From assembly GCA_027673765.1 (NCBI GenBank), contig JAQDWB010000004.1, positions 1-64,000 of the forward strand: a stretch of DNA of 64,000 bases, written 5' to 3'. Source of the DNA: Coriobacteriaceae bacterium AM113-163. GTDB taxonomy: Bacteria > Actinomycetota > Coriobacteriia > Coriobacteriales > Coriobacteriaceae. This document shows, piece by piece, positions 26,982 to 33,737 of the stretch. The notes beneath the pieces were generated by a model that was given only the letters and a program-made list of their open reading frames with translations, made no database searches and had not been told where the DNA came from. Both the position numbers and the translations under genes were made by a program. Within the stretch, counting starts at the first letter, position 1. The number at the start of each line of letters is the position of its first letter.

Positions 26982-27020
26982 TGTACGGCTATCTAGTATT
27001 CAAAACTAGATAGCCGTACA
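26982..27020. promoter_or_regulatory. perfect 16-bp inverted repeat before the DegV gene (candidate operator)
   Basis: Arms TGTACGGCTATCTAGT and ACTAGATAGCCGTACA are exactly complementary around a 7-nt spacer. The right arm touches the position expected for the -35 box of the following -10 TATAAT (27039-27044). Absence of a T-run argues against a terminator. Confidence 0.7.
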
Positions 27021-27044
27021 TTCAGTTTGCAAGATGGCTATAAT
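27016..27044 (+). promoter_or_regulatory. probable promoter of the DegV gene
   Basis: A consensus -10 box TATAAT (27039-27044) lies 30 nt upstream of the DegV start codon. The -35 position (27016-27021) is poor and falls at the end of the perfect palindrome, which suggests regulation by a protein bound there. Confidence 0.6.
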
Positions 27045-27073
27045 TGTTGAGGAACAATTAGAAAGGACCCTCT

Positions 27074-27940
27074 ATGAGCTGGGCACTTATCTCCGATTCA
27101 AGCTGCAACCTCCGCGATTGGCAACCGACCGCGCCCCATACCACCTTTGCATTTGCGCCCCTCAAAATTCGAGTGGGGGAGCGTGAATTCATCGATGACC
27201 TTTCGCTCGATGTTCATGAGCTCAACTGCGCTGTTCAGGCGGAGACGAACGCTTCTTCGAGCGCTTGTCCCAGCGTAGGGGAGTGGGCCGAGCTCTTCAA
27301 ATTGGCAGACAAGACCATCTGCATGCCAATCTCTGAGGGCGTGTCGGGCAGCTACAATGCGGCAGCCACGGCTCGCGATATGGTTCTTGCCGAGGAGCCC
27401 GACCGGCAGATTCATCTAGTCAATTCGCGCGCAGCTGGCGGCAAAATGGACCTCATTTTCTTGCTGTTCGACCGCTATCTTGCAAGCAATCCGGATGTCT
27501 CATTCGAGGACGCTTGCGCATACTTCGATAGCCTTGAACAGAACAGCAAAATCCTCTTCAGCTTGTGCAATTACGAAAACCTGGCCAAAGCCGGACGTAT
27601 CCCTAAGGCAGCCGGCGTCATTGCCAACAAGCTCAATATCCGCATTTTGGGCACGGCGAGTGAGGCCGGTAAAATCGAACTCGTCGGTCACACGCGTGGC
27701 GAAAAGAAGATGCTCAACAAGATCATCGATACCATGGAAGCCGAGGGTTTTACGGGCGGCGAGGTCGTCATCGACCATGTGGAAAATGAGACAGGCGCCC
27801 AGGCACTTGCCAGCCGCATTGTGGAGCGCTGGCCAGGCTCCAAGACTATCATCATGCCCTGTAACGGGCTAGATTCATACTATGCCGAAATGCATGGGCT
27901 CATTATCGGCTACGGCATGGGCGTGGCTTCGGGCCAATAA
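27074..27940 (+). CDS. DegV family fatty-acid-binding protein
   Basis: A 288-residue member of the DegV/FakB family, which bind a fatty acid and present it to the kinase FakA for phosphorylation. The fold markers are ISDSSCNL at the start, SSACPSVGEW (ligand-binding Ser region, near 62) and the SGSYNAA motif near 92. No fakA-like gene is in the window. RBS AGAAAGGA precedes ATG 27074. The gene stands alone between two hairpins, with its own promoter and a perfect palindrome upstream. Confidence 0.9.
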   Translation: MSWALISDSSCNLRDWQPTAPHTTFAFAPLKIRVGEREFIDDLSLDVHELNCAVQAETNASSSACPSVGEWAELFKLADKTICMPISEGVSGSYNAAATARDMVLAEEPDRQIHLVNSRAAGGKMDLIFLLFDRYLASNPDVSFEDACAYFDSLEQNSKILFSLCNYENLAKAGRIPKAAGVIANKLNIRILGTASEAGKIELVGHTRGEKKMLNKIIDTMEAEGFTGGEVVIDHVENETGAQALASRIVERWPGSKTIIMPCNGLDSYYAEMHGLIIGYGMGVASGQ

Positions 27941-27953
27941 CGTCCAACCAAGC

Positions 27954-28000
27954 AAAAATACGGGCGGGACAAAGTGACAGATGGCCCTTTGTTCCGCCCG
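27954..28000 (-). terminator. terminator between the convergent DegV and DUF1836 genes
   Basis: A 14-bp stem (CGGGCGGGACAAAG / CTTTGTTCCGCCCG, one wobble) with a 12-nt loop. On the - strand it is followed by TATTTTT, so it chiefly ends the DUF1836 transcript, but the hairpin can serve both directions. Confidence 0.85.
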
Positions 28001-28013
28001 TTATATACGTTGG

Positions 28014-28625
28014 CTAGCTATTAAACCCATTAAACTTTAGATAGCTCATCAGGTACGCCTTCGAAACGAAGGATGAAACCGCACTGCGCACAAGCAGCGA
28101 CTCACGCGTTACCTGATGCGCCGTATCGGGAACCGGCGTCTGCTCGACGGAAAACGCCGAACGAATCGATGCCTCGAGCTGATCGACCACATAATCGAAG
28201 GCCGTCGGGGCATCGTAGCTCAAACGCTGAATGTTAAAGAGTGCCTGCACCGCAGCAATAGGTAACACCTGCTTAAAGAGGCAGATAGCGATCAGGCGGG
28301 CAATCTGCTCGCGGCCATATTGCTTTTTAACCGGAGCAGGCACCAGGCCGACCTTCACGTAGTTGTTGATCATCGATGGCGTAATGACGGGCTGCTCAAC
28401 GCAAATGGACAGCGGCTCCATCCACAGCGCAACATACTCAATAACCTGGTCGCGATAGAGCGTCACATTGGGCAACTGGTCATAGCGCGACAGACTCAAC
28501 CTATTGAGTTTGCACACGATTTCGGACTGAATAAATGCATCGGGCAGCACCGTGGGCTGAATATCCTCAGGCTTAATACTGACCGACGAATCGGACATCG
28601 GAATAACGTGTTTAACGTGGTTCAT
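28014..28625 (-). CDS. DUF1836 domain protein, MerR-like HTH regulator
   Basis: A 203-residue protein matching DUF1836: LPNVTLYRDQVIEYV, then VITPSMINNYVKVGLVPAPVKKQYGREQIARLIAICLFKQVLPI (about residues 85-140), a helix-turn-helix-like core with the winged YGREQ segment. The family is found in Firmicutes and Coriobacteriia and is thought to bind DNA; targets are unknown. ATG 28625 has a strong GGAGG site; upstream in-frame codons are not needed. It faces the DegV gene and shares a 10-nt motif with the DegV upstream region. Confidence 0.85.
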   Translation of the reverse strand: MNHVKHVIPMSDSSVSIKPEDIQPTVLPDAFIQSEIVCKLNRLSLSRYDQLPNVTLYRDQVIEYVALWMEPLSICVEQPVITPSMINNYVKVGLVPAPVKKQYGREQIARLIAICLFKQVLPIAAVQALFNIQRLSYDAPTAFDYVVDQLEASIRSAFSVEQTPVPDTAHQVTRESLLVRSAVSSFVSKAYLMSYLKFNGFNS

Positions 28626-28649
28626 AAAGGTCCTCCGTTCATTTTCTAT

Positions 28650-28678
28650 ATTGTATTCTAGGTTTTCTAGTTTTGCAT
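28650..28678 (-). promoter_or_regulatory. candidate promoter of the DUF1836 gene
   Basis: On the - strand a -10-like TACAAT (28655-28650) lies 17 nt from a weak ATGCAA. The spacer contains CTAGAAAACCTAG, a short direct repeat of CTAGAA, and includes the 10-mer CAAAACTAGA that also occurs in the DegV palindrome. Confidence 0.35.
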
Positions 28679-28694
28679 ACCACATAGCCGGCAA

Positions 28695-28739
28695 GTAAAA
28701 GTGGTTGGACAACACATTGATGCATCGTCCAACCACTTT
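28695..28739 (-). terminator. intrinsic terminator of trxB
   Basis: On the - strand a perfect 13-bp stem (AAAGTGGTTGGAC / GTCCAACCACTTT, 16-nt loop) ends in TTTTAC, 44 nt after the trxB stop. Confidence 0.85.
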
Positions 28740-28782
28740 GTGTAAAGATAGCAACCTTACATAAGATATATTATCGTACTTA

Positions 28783-29718
28783 TCAACGGAGAAACGCGTA
28801 TGCGCTCGTTGCTGCTATGGCTCCGTCCGAAACAGCGGTCACAACCTGGCGTAAACGTTTGGAACGGATATCGCCAGCGGCAAATAGACCTGGCGTGCGG
28901 GTCGCCATGGATTCATCAGTCAGAATGCCGCCATCAGGCGCCAGATCGACTAGATGCTCAACAAGCTCGGTATGGGGCTGCGTTCCGGTAAAGACAAAGA
29001 TGCCAAACGAGCCGGGCTCAAATGACTCGGTATGAGTCTCGCCGGATGCATTGTCCTTAAAGGTAATCGTCGTTGGCATGGCTTCGCCCGATAGCTCCAC
29101 AATACTAGTTTGGTACCTAACTGTAATATTGTCCTTTGCGAGCACTTTCTGAACAACACCATCGGGCGCACGGAACTGGTCGCGGCGCAGCACGATGGTC
29201 ACACTGTTGGCAATGTCGGACAGGAACAGAGCCTCTTCGCATGCCGAATTGCCACCACCGATTACAAAAACCTGCTTGCCGCGGAAAAACATGCCGTCAC
29301 ATGTCGCGCAATATGAAACGCCACGACCGCGATACGTATCCTCGCCTGCGAAACCTGCCGGACGCGGCGTGGCACCCATGCAAGCGATAACGCTCGAGGC
29401 CAGCGTATCGCCCATATCGTGATGCACCGTAAACAACGCTGCATCGGCATCGTAATCGATACCCGTAACCATGCTCCATGTAACCTGTGCTCCCAGGCCC
29501 TCTGCATGCTGCTGAAAACGCTCGCCGAGTTCGGCGCCACTCAGGAGCGGGAAACCCGGATAGTTCTCGACCTCATTGGTTGTGGCGATCTGCCCTCCCG
29601 ACATGCCCTGCTCAATCACGGTCGTCGTCAGGTTGGCACGCGCAGCATAAATGGCGGCAGCATAGCCCGCGGGGCCGCCACCGATAATCGCAACATCGAT
29701 CGGCTTATCGGTAGTCAT
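28783..29718 (-). CDS. trxB: thioredoxin-disulfide reductase
   Basis: FAD enzyme of 311 residues that passes electrons from NADPH to thioredoxin. It has the FAD motif GGGPAGYAAA near the start, the redox pair C137-A-T-C140, the NADPH motif GGGNSACEEA and the C-terminal ATRTPGLFAAGD. ATG 29718 follows AAAGGA. It is transcribed alone, divergent from the glycosyltransferase gene, with its own terminator. Confidence 0.95.
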   Translation of the reverse strand: MTTDKPIDVAIIGGGPAGYAAAIYAARANLTTTVIEQGMSGGQIATTNEVENYPGFPLLSGAELGERFQQHAEGLGAQVTWSMVTGIDYDADAALFTVHHDMGDTLASSVIACMGATPRPAGFAGEDTYRGRGVSYCATCDGMFFRGKQVFVIGGGNSACEEALFLSDIANSVTIVLRRDQFRAPDGVVQKVLAKDNITVRYQTSIVELSGEAMPTTITFKDNASGETHTESFEPGSFGIFVFTGTQPHTELVEHLVDLAPDGGILTDESMATRTPGLFAAGDIRSKRLRQVVTAVSDGAIAATSAYAFLR

Positions 29719-29767
29719 GAAGCGTCCTTTCGTCGAAACGTTGTCGTTCTTTGCGCTCATACCCAAA

Positions 29768-29799
29768 TTTACGTGAACGTGACACTCATGCACTACAAT
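29768..29799 (+). promoter_or_regulatory. candidate promoter of the glycosyltransferase gene
   Basis: A -10 box TACAAT (29794-29799) lies 38 nt upstream of ATG 29837; the best -35 candidate TTTACG is 20 nt away, so the match is weak. Confidence 0.35.
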
Positions 29800-29836
29800 G
29801 ATAAATCCGTATTACAAAGCTGAAGGGGTGTTATCG

Positions 29837-31138
29837 ATGGACCAGGCGCAGACGAGTGACGACGCTCCCCTGCTCACGCACAGCACTCCCCAATCGGAGC
29901 AAACCACGCTCCTGGCTCAACAAAAACCTCTCGTGACCATCGTGCACGCCTCCGTTGGCTCGGGCCACAAGGCCGCCGCAAATGCGATTGCGCAGGCATT
30001 CGACCTCATCCGCGGCACCAATGGCATCCCCGAGGATATTAAGATTGAAGTGCTCGATATCCTTGATTTTGGACGTATTAAATTCGACGGCAATAAGACC
30101 GCGGCTTCTTTTACGGGAGCCACACGCCCCATTTACGACCTGACCTGGCGATATACGCTTACGGGACATCTTCTCTGGGGTGGCGGAACGGCATGGTCGC
30201 GAATTATGTTCCCCGCCTTCAACGAATATATTCGTAGCCGCAGGCCCATAGCCGTGGTTGCAACGCACATCACGGCAGCCAATGTTGCCGTGGGCGCCCG
30301 CGTAATTACGGGTATCGATTATCCGGTCATCTGCGTACCGACCGACTACGAAGTCGAGGGATGGTGGCCCCACAAGGACACCGATTTATTCTGTGTTGCC
30401 AACGAATTTATGGCCGAAACGCTGCGTCCGCGCAAGGTGCTCGAAACAAAGATTCGCATTACCGGCATTCCCATTCGCGCCGGATTCGACACGGATTACG
30501 ATCGCGAGGAAGAGCTAGCTAAGTTCAACCTCCCCACCGACAAGACCGTCGTGCTGGTAATGGCCGGTGCCAGCTTGCCTCAACCGTACGTTCGCTTTCG
30601 CGCGGAGATGGACCGCACCCTCCCCTTCCTACGCAGCTTCGAAGACATGCACTTTGTCTTTTTGCCGGGCAAGGATAAGGAATACGCCGCCCGTCTCAAG
30701 ACGCTCTTCGATGCCATGAAGCTCGAAAACGTCACGGTTCTGGACTATGTCGATGATATGGCAGCGCTTATGCACGGCTGCGACCTGGCAATTCTCAAAT
30801 CGGGCGGACTCACCGTCACCGAATGCCTGTGCGCACACCTGCCGATGATCCTGCTGGGCAAGTCCTATGGCCAGGAAAAGGCCAACACCACCATGCTCAC
30901 CGGCATGGGCGCCAGCATGCATGTCACCACCGCACGAGAGCTCATCGTGACGTTGCGTCATCTCCACGATCATCCTGAGTCGCTCAAGGCACTGCTCATC
31001 AACGGCGAAGTACTACGCCGCCCCCACGCAGCCGAAGACATAGCCATCGCAACCATGGAGCTCGTAGGCAAACCCCAAAAGCGCAAACGAGCCTTCTGCC
31101 GCTTCTACTGGGGCGAAAAACCTGCGCATATCAGGTAG
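29837..31138 (+). CDS. MGDG synthase/UgtP-like diacylglycerol glycosyltransferase
   Basis: A 433-residue GT-B glycosyltransferase of the MurG/UgtP/MGDG synthase group. The N-terminal domain has VTIVHASVGSGHKAAANAI (near 35-53), the lipid-acceptor loop typical of MGDG synthases; the C-terminal nucleotide-sugar domain has CDLAILKSGGLTVTECL (about 315-332). It would add a sugar to diacylglycerol to make glycolipid anchors in the membrane. Sugar and acceptor are inferred from the family. ATG 29837 follows AAGGGG. The palindromic element starts 13 nt after its stop codon. Confidence 0.88.
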   Translation: MDQAQTSDDAPLLTHSTPQSEQTTLLAQQKPLVTIVHASVGSGHKAAANAIAQAFDLIRGTNGIPEDIKIEVLDILDFGRIKFDGNKTAASFTGATRPIYDLTWRYTLTGHLLWGGGTAWSRIMFPAFNEYIRSRRPIAVVATHITAANVAVGARVITGIDYPVICVPTDYEVEGWWPHKDTDLFCVANEFMAETLRPRKVLETKIRITGIPIRAGFDTDYDREEELAKFNLPTDKTVVLVMAGASLPQPYVRFRAEMDRTLPFLRSFEDMHFVFLPGKDKEYAARLKTLFDAMKLENVTVLDYVDDMAALMHGCDLAILKSGGLTVTECLCAHLPMILLGKSYGQEKANTTMLTGMGASMHVTTARELIVTLRHLHDHPESLKALLINGEVLRRPHAAEDIAIATMELVGKPQKRKRAFCRFYWGEKPAHIR

Positions 31139-31151
31139 CGTCTTAATGTCC

Positions 31152-31255
31152 GCTTACCTGTGGGAGGCCCCTATATATCATCCCGTGCTCAAACATTCTC
31201 GCTTCGCTGCGAAACTGCGCGCGGGACGATATATAGGGGCCTCCCACAGGTAAGC
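31152..31255 (+). repeat. palindromic element, family A copy 1
   Basis: A 104-nt fold-back element. The outer arms are perfectly complementary for 28 bp (31152-31179 with 31228-31255). Next come one A/C mismatch, a 5-bp stem TCCCG/CGGGA, a T/G wobble and GC/GC. The 30-nt loop begins TCAAACATTCTCGC and ends GCGAAACTGC. Copy 2 (31418-31520), in reverse orientation, has the same loop ends, the same mismatch and the same wobble, but different arms. It has no T-run and no coding capacity. It lies between the 3' ends of the glycosyltransferase and dut genes. Confidence 0.85.
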
Positions 31256-31331
31256 TGCGTTAACGTACTAGCAGCTTTACCAGATTCCCCACCACTAGAA
31301 CCTGCAAAGGCGAAATCAGAAAATATGAATA

Positions 31332-31382
31332 TAGTAAGCCGATGCGAGAAAGGAGGTGTCCCTTTATCGCATCGGCTTACTA
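31332..31382. repeat. perfect 16-bp hairpin between the two family A copies
   Basis: Arms TAGTAAGCCGATGCGA and TCGCATCGGCTTACTA with a 19-nt loop that holds an inner AAAGG/CCTTT stem and an AAAGGAGGTG ribosome-binding-like sequence. A T-rich stretch follows on the + strand (TTTTATTTTT at 31394-31403), so a terminator role is possible though the distance is long. No other gene lies in 31,139-31,536. Confidence 0.65.
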
Positions 31383-31417
31383 GAAAGAAAGGCTTTTATT
31401 TTTCAAGCTAGTAACCG

Positions 31418-31520
31418 CCCGCCCGCCTCTCACACATATCGTTCCACGCGCAGTTTCGCAGCGAGCGAAGCGACGCGAGAATGTTTGAGCATGGAATGAT
31501 ATGTGTGAGAGGCGGGCGGG
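31418..31520 (-). repeat. palindromic element, family A copy 2
   Basis: A 103-nt fold-back element in the opposite orientation to copy 1. The outer arms are perfect for 23 bp (31418-31440 with 31498-31520) and unrelated in sequence to those of copy 1, apart from the inner ATATC. The inner stem is TTCCA/TGGAA where copy 1 has TCCCG/CGGGA, so both sides changed together. The loop has an extra 9 nt (GTCGC/CTCG region) around a central TTCG. It ends 16 nt before the dut stop codon. Confidence 0.85.
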
Positions 31521-31536
31521 AGGGATAAGAGCGTCC

Positions 31537-31980
31537 CTAGGCGACGCCGCTGGAGCCGAAGCCTCCTTTGCCTCGGTCGGTTTTGTCTAGTTCTTCTACT
31601 TCTATGAGGTTGACCGTGGGGACTTCTTGGATGACGAGTTGGGCTATGCGGTCGCCTTTGTTGATTTGGATGTCGTTGGTGGGATCCAGGTTGATGAGGA
31701 TAACCTTGAGTTCCCCTCGGTAGTGGGCGTCGATGAGGCCCGGCGTATTGACTATAGACAGGCCCTGCTTGATGGCCAAGCCGCTGCGGGGCTGGACGAA
31801 GCCGGCGTAGCCATCGGGCAGGGCGATGGCCAGCCCCGTAGAGACCAGACGGCGTTCGAAGGGCTTCAGGACGCAGTCTTCGTTGGAGCGTAGATCAAAG
31901 CCGGCATCGGTGGGATGGGCGTATTTGGGAAGCTCGAGGGTGGGGTCGAGACGCTTTATGTTGACGGTAATGTTGGACAT
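31537..31980 (-). CDS. dut: dUTP diphosphatase
   Basis: Hydrolyses dUTP to dUMP and pyrophosphate, keeping uracil out of DNA and feeding dTMP synthesis. The 147-residue trimeric dUTPase shows all five motifs: [34 protein letters not shown] and the C-terminal GKGGFGSSG. It lies 4 nt behind nrdR, and the two are probably co-transcribed with the LysM gene upstream, linking nucleotide pool control with the SOS region. Confidence 0.96.
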   Translation of the reverse strand: MSNITVNIKRLDPTLELPKYAHPTDAGFDLRSNEDCVLKPFERRLVSTGLAIALPDGYAGFVQPRSGLAIKQGLSIVNTPGLIDAHYRGELKVILINLDPTNDIQINKGDRIAQLVIQEVPTVNLIEVEELDKTDRGKGGFGSSGVA

Positions 31981-31984
31981 GGAA

Positions 31985-32428
31985 TCACCTTAGCTTGTCG
32001 AGCTCTTGCAGAAATTCATCGACGTCTTTGAAATCGCGGTAGACCGAGGCAAAACGGATGTACGCAACCTTGTCGATCTTGGCCAAGCGCTTGAGCACCA
32101 TGTCACCCAACTCATGGGACGTGACGGCCGTCAGCGTGCGAGAGCGAAGCTCGACCTCGATGTCATCGATAATCTCATTGAGCTTCTTAGTGTCGATATC
32201 GCGCTTGATGGTGGCGCGCATCAAGCCGACAAGAAGCTTATTGCGATCGAACCGCTGCTTAGTTCCATCTGACTTAATGACCTCGATAGGGTCCTCGCAT
32301 CGCTCAAACGTTGTAAAGCGGTAGTTACACGAGCAACATTCGCGACGGCGCTTAATGGTGTTATTTGACTCCTGCATACGGGAATCAACGACGCGGGTAT
32401 GTGCCTTGCCGCATTTGGGACAGCGCAT
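31985..32428 (-). CDS. nrdR: transcriptional repressor NrdR
   Basis: Represses ribonucleotide reductase genes in response to (d)ATP. The 147-residue protein has the N-terminal zinc finger [10 protein letters not shown]...[11 protein letters not shown] and an ATP-cone domain (about 46-136). ATG 32428 has a very strong AGAGGAGG site. Both the site and the start codon fall in the downstream part of a perfect 12-bp hairpin, which could hide them from the ribosome. It sits between the LysM gene and dut. Confidence 0.96.
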   Translation of the reverse strand: MRCPKCGKAHTRVVDSRMQESNNTIKRRRECCSCNYRFTTFERCEDPIEVIKSDGTKQRFDRNKLLVGLMRATIKRDIDTKKLNEIIDDIEVELRSRTLTAVTSHELGDMVLKRLAKIDKVAYIRFASVYRDFKDVDEFLQELDKLR

Positions 32429-32466
32429 GGTACCTCCTCTTAAACGATAACAAGGGTACCATGCGC
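32423..32466 (-). promoter_or_regulatory. hairpin enclosing the nrdR start codon
   Basis: On the - strand a perfect 12-bp inverted repeat GCGCATGGTACC / GGTACCATGCGC flanks a 20-nt loop. The second arm contains the nrdR ATG, and the ribosome binding site AGAGGAGG runs from the loop into that arm. Folding would occlude initiation. Confidence 0.65.
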
Positions 32467-32479
32467 AGCGCGATAATGA

Positions 32480-32929
32480 TTACGAACGAGCAGGAACCTT
32501 AAGATGCGCACCGGCGGCGAGCGAACCATGCTCCAGATGATTGACGCTACGGATCATGTCGGAAGTCTCTTGCGTGGAAAGGCCTTCGATTGGATATTCT
32601 TCGGCAAGCGACCAAAGAGAATCGCCAGGCTGAACGCGAATGGTCTCGTAGGTAATGTTGGAAACGGACTCGGCATACGCGGCGTGACGAGCGCTAAAGA
32701 CCGACATAGCGAGGACAAAGAAGAGCGTAAGCGCAACGGCGACGGCGACAATCGTCGGAACCTTCAGGGCAACGCGGGCCGGCGCGACTACAGCCTGCTG
32801 ATTGCGCGCAGGCTTTACGGTCAAAGGCTGAAAGCCGGAGCGGCCACCCTGAACAACCGTAAAAGTGGGTTCTGCAGGCGTCTCGAGCTTAAGGGCGAGG
32901 TTTCCCTGGACCATATTCGTTACGTTCAT
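32480..32929 (-). CDS. LysM-domain membrane protein, probable SOS cell-division inhibitor (YneA/ChiZ-like)
   Basis: A 149-residue protein with a cytosolic N-terminus of about 55 residues, one membrane helix (about 57-80), and an extracytoplasmic LysM domain (YETIRVQPGDSLWSLAEEYP). LysM proteins divergent from lexA are SOS-induced division inhibitors or cell-wall-acting proteins (YneA in Bacillus, Rv2719c/ChiZ in mycobacteria). Here it is also divergent from lexA, with an SOS box inside its promoter. The function is inferred from this context. Two ATGs are possible (32932 and 32929); the second is better spaced from AGGAG. Confidence 0.82.
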   Translation of the reverse strand: MNVTNMVQGNLALKLETPAEPTFTVVQGGRSGFQPLTVKPARNQQAVVAPARVALKVPTIVAVAVALTLFFVLAMSVFSARHAAYAESVSNITYETIRVQPGDSLWSLAEEYPIEGLSTQETSDMIRSVNHLEHGSLAAGAHLKVPARS

Positions 32930-32999
32930 CATGTTCTCCTCTCGCGTGTTTTGCTGAGAACAGTTTTATCAAGCCGCGCGGACAAAAATGTCTAGCGCG

Positions 33000-33013
33000 A
33001 GAACGAATGTTCG
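33000..33013. promoter_or_regulatory. candidate SOS box 1 (lexA/LysM region)
   Basis: AGAACGAATGTTCG matches the GAAC-N4-GTTC core of the Gram-positive LexA site, with the first outer base off consensus. It lies downstream of the LysM promoter, in its 5' leader. Confidence 0.65.
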
Positions 33014-33019
33014 GTTATT

Positions 33020-33047
33020 ATTATCTTCGAACAGTTGTTCCTGTCAA
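33020..33047 (-). promoter_or_regulatory. promoter of the LysM gene
   Basis: On the - strand a perfect -35 TTGACA (33047-33042) and a -10 GATAAT (33025-33020) are 16 nt apart. SOS box 2 fills the spacer, so LexA binding should block polymerase directly. Confidence 0.78.
33028..33041. promoter_or_regulatory. SOS box 2
   Basis: CGAACAGTTGTTCC is a near-consensus LexA site (CGAAC-N4-GTTCG) located between the -35 and -10 boxes of the LysM promoter. Confidence 0.85.
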
Positions 33048-33055
33048 GCAAAATT

Positions 33056-33069
33056 CGAACATTTGTTTG
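33056..33069. promoter_or_regulatory. SOS box 3
   Basis: CGAACATTTGTTTG matches the LexA consensus CGAAC-N4-GTTYG and lies 23 nt before the lexA start codon, well placed for autoregulation. Confidence 0.88.
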
Positions 33070-33092
33070 ACATGGGTAGAGAGGATGCCCTG

Positions 33093-33737
33093 ATGGCTCG
33101 CAAAATTACCAAGCGTCAGCAGCAAATTTACGACTTCATCAAGGAATATCAGCAGGAGAAGGGTTATCCGCCCAGCGTGCGCGAGATGGCTTCTGCCGTG
33201 GGCCTTTCCTCCCCCAGCACCGTGCACGCCCATCTCTCTGCCCTGGAGGCGCGCGGGCTACTCAAGCGCGATGCCACCAAACCGCGCGCCCTGGAACTCT
33301 TTAACGAGGATGGTTCCTCTGTCTCAATTTCCAAATCTGACGAGCCCACCGCACCTCGCGGAACGGTCTCGCTACCGCTCGTTGGTCGCGTCGCGGCTGG
33401 GATTCCCATTCTGGCAGAGCAGAATATCGAAGACACGTTTACTATCCCGACCGAAATCGCCACTGATCAGGGTTCCTTTATCCTTGAGGTGCATGGGAGC
33501 TCAATGATCAATGTCGGCATCTTCAATGGCGATTACATCATCGTCCGTGAACAAAAGAGTGCCATGAACGGCGAAATTGTCGTGGCCATGATTGATGGTT
33601 CGGCGACCGTCAAGACGTTCTACAAGGAGCAGGGGCGTGTGCGCTTGCAGCCCGAGAACGACACCATGGAACCTATCTATGCAACGAATCCCGTTATCCT
33701 GGGCAAAGTCGTCGGCTTGATGCGCCGGTTCTCGTAA
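33093..33737 (+). CDS. lexA: LexA repressor
   Basis: SOS repressor of 214 residues. The N-terminal winged helix (QQQIYDFIKEYQQEKGYPPSVREMASAVGLSS) binds the SOS boxes. The C-terminal self-cleavage domain has the scissile A102-G103 in VAAG, catalytic S137 (GSSM) and K174 (TVKTF). When RecA filaments form, LexA cuts itself and the regulon opens. ATG 33093 has AGAGGA 8 nt upstream; an in-frame ATG at 33072 lies too close to SOS box 3 and lacks a site. The stop overlaps the next start (TAATG). Confidence 0.96.
   Translation: MARKITKRQQQIYDFIKEYQQEKGYPPSVREMASAVGLSSPSTVHAHLSALEARGLLKRDATKPRALELFNEDGSSVSISKSDEPTAPRGTVSLPLVGRVAAGIPILAEQNIEDTFTIPTEIATDQGSFILEVHGSSMINVGIFNGDYIIVREQKSAMNGEIVVAMIDGSATVKTFYKEQGRVRLQPENDTMEPIYATNPVILGKVVGLMRRFS

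Noticed and set aside
31160..31411. 83-codon frame across family A copy 1
   Set aside because: Runs through both arms of the palindrome and a hairpin; no ribosome binding site and no conserved sequence.
31152..31520. Family A copies as ordinary bidirectional terminators
   Set aside because: No T-run follows the stems on either strand, and a simple terminator would not need a conserved 30-nt loop with conserved mismatches.
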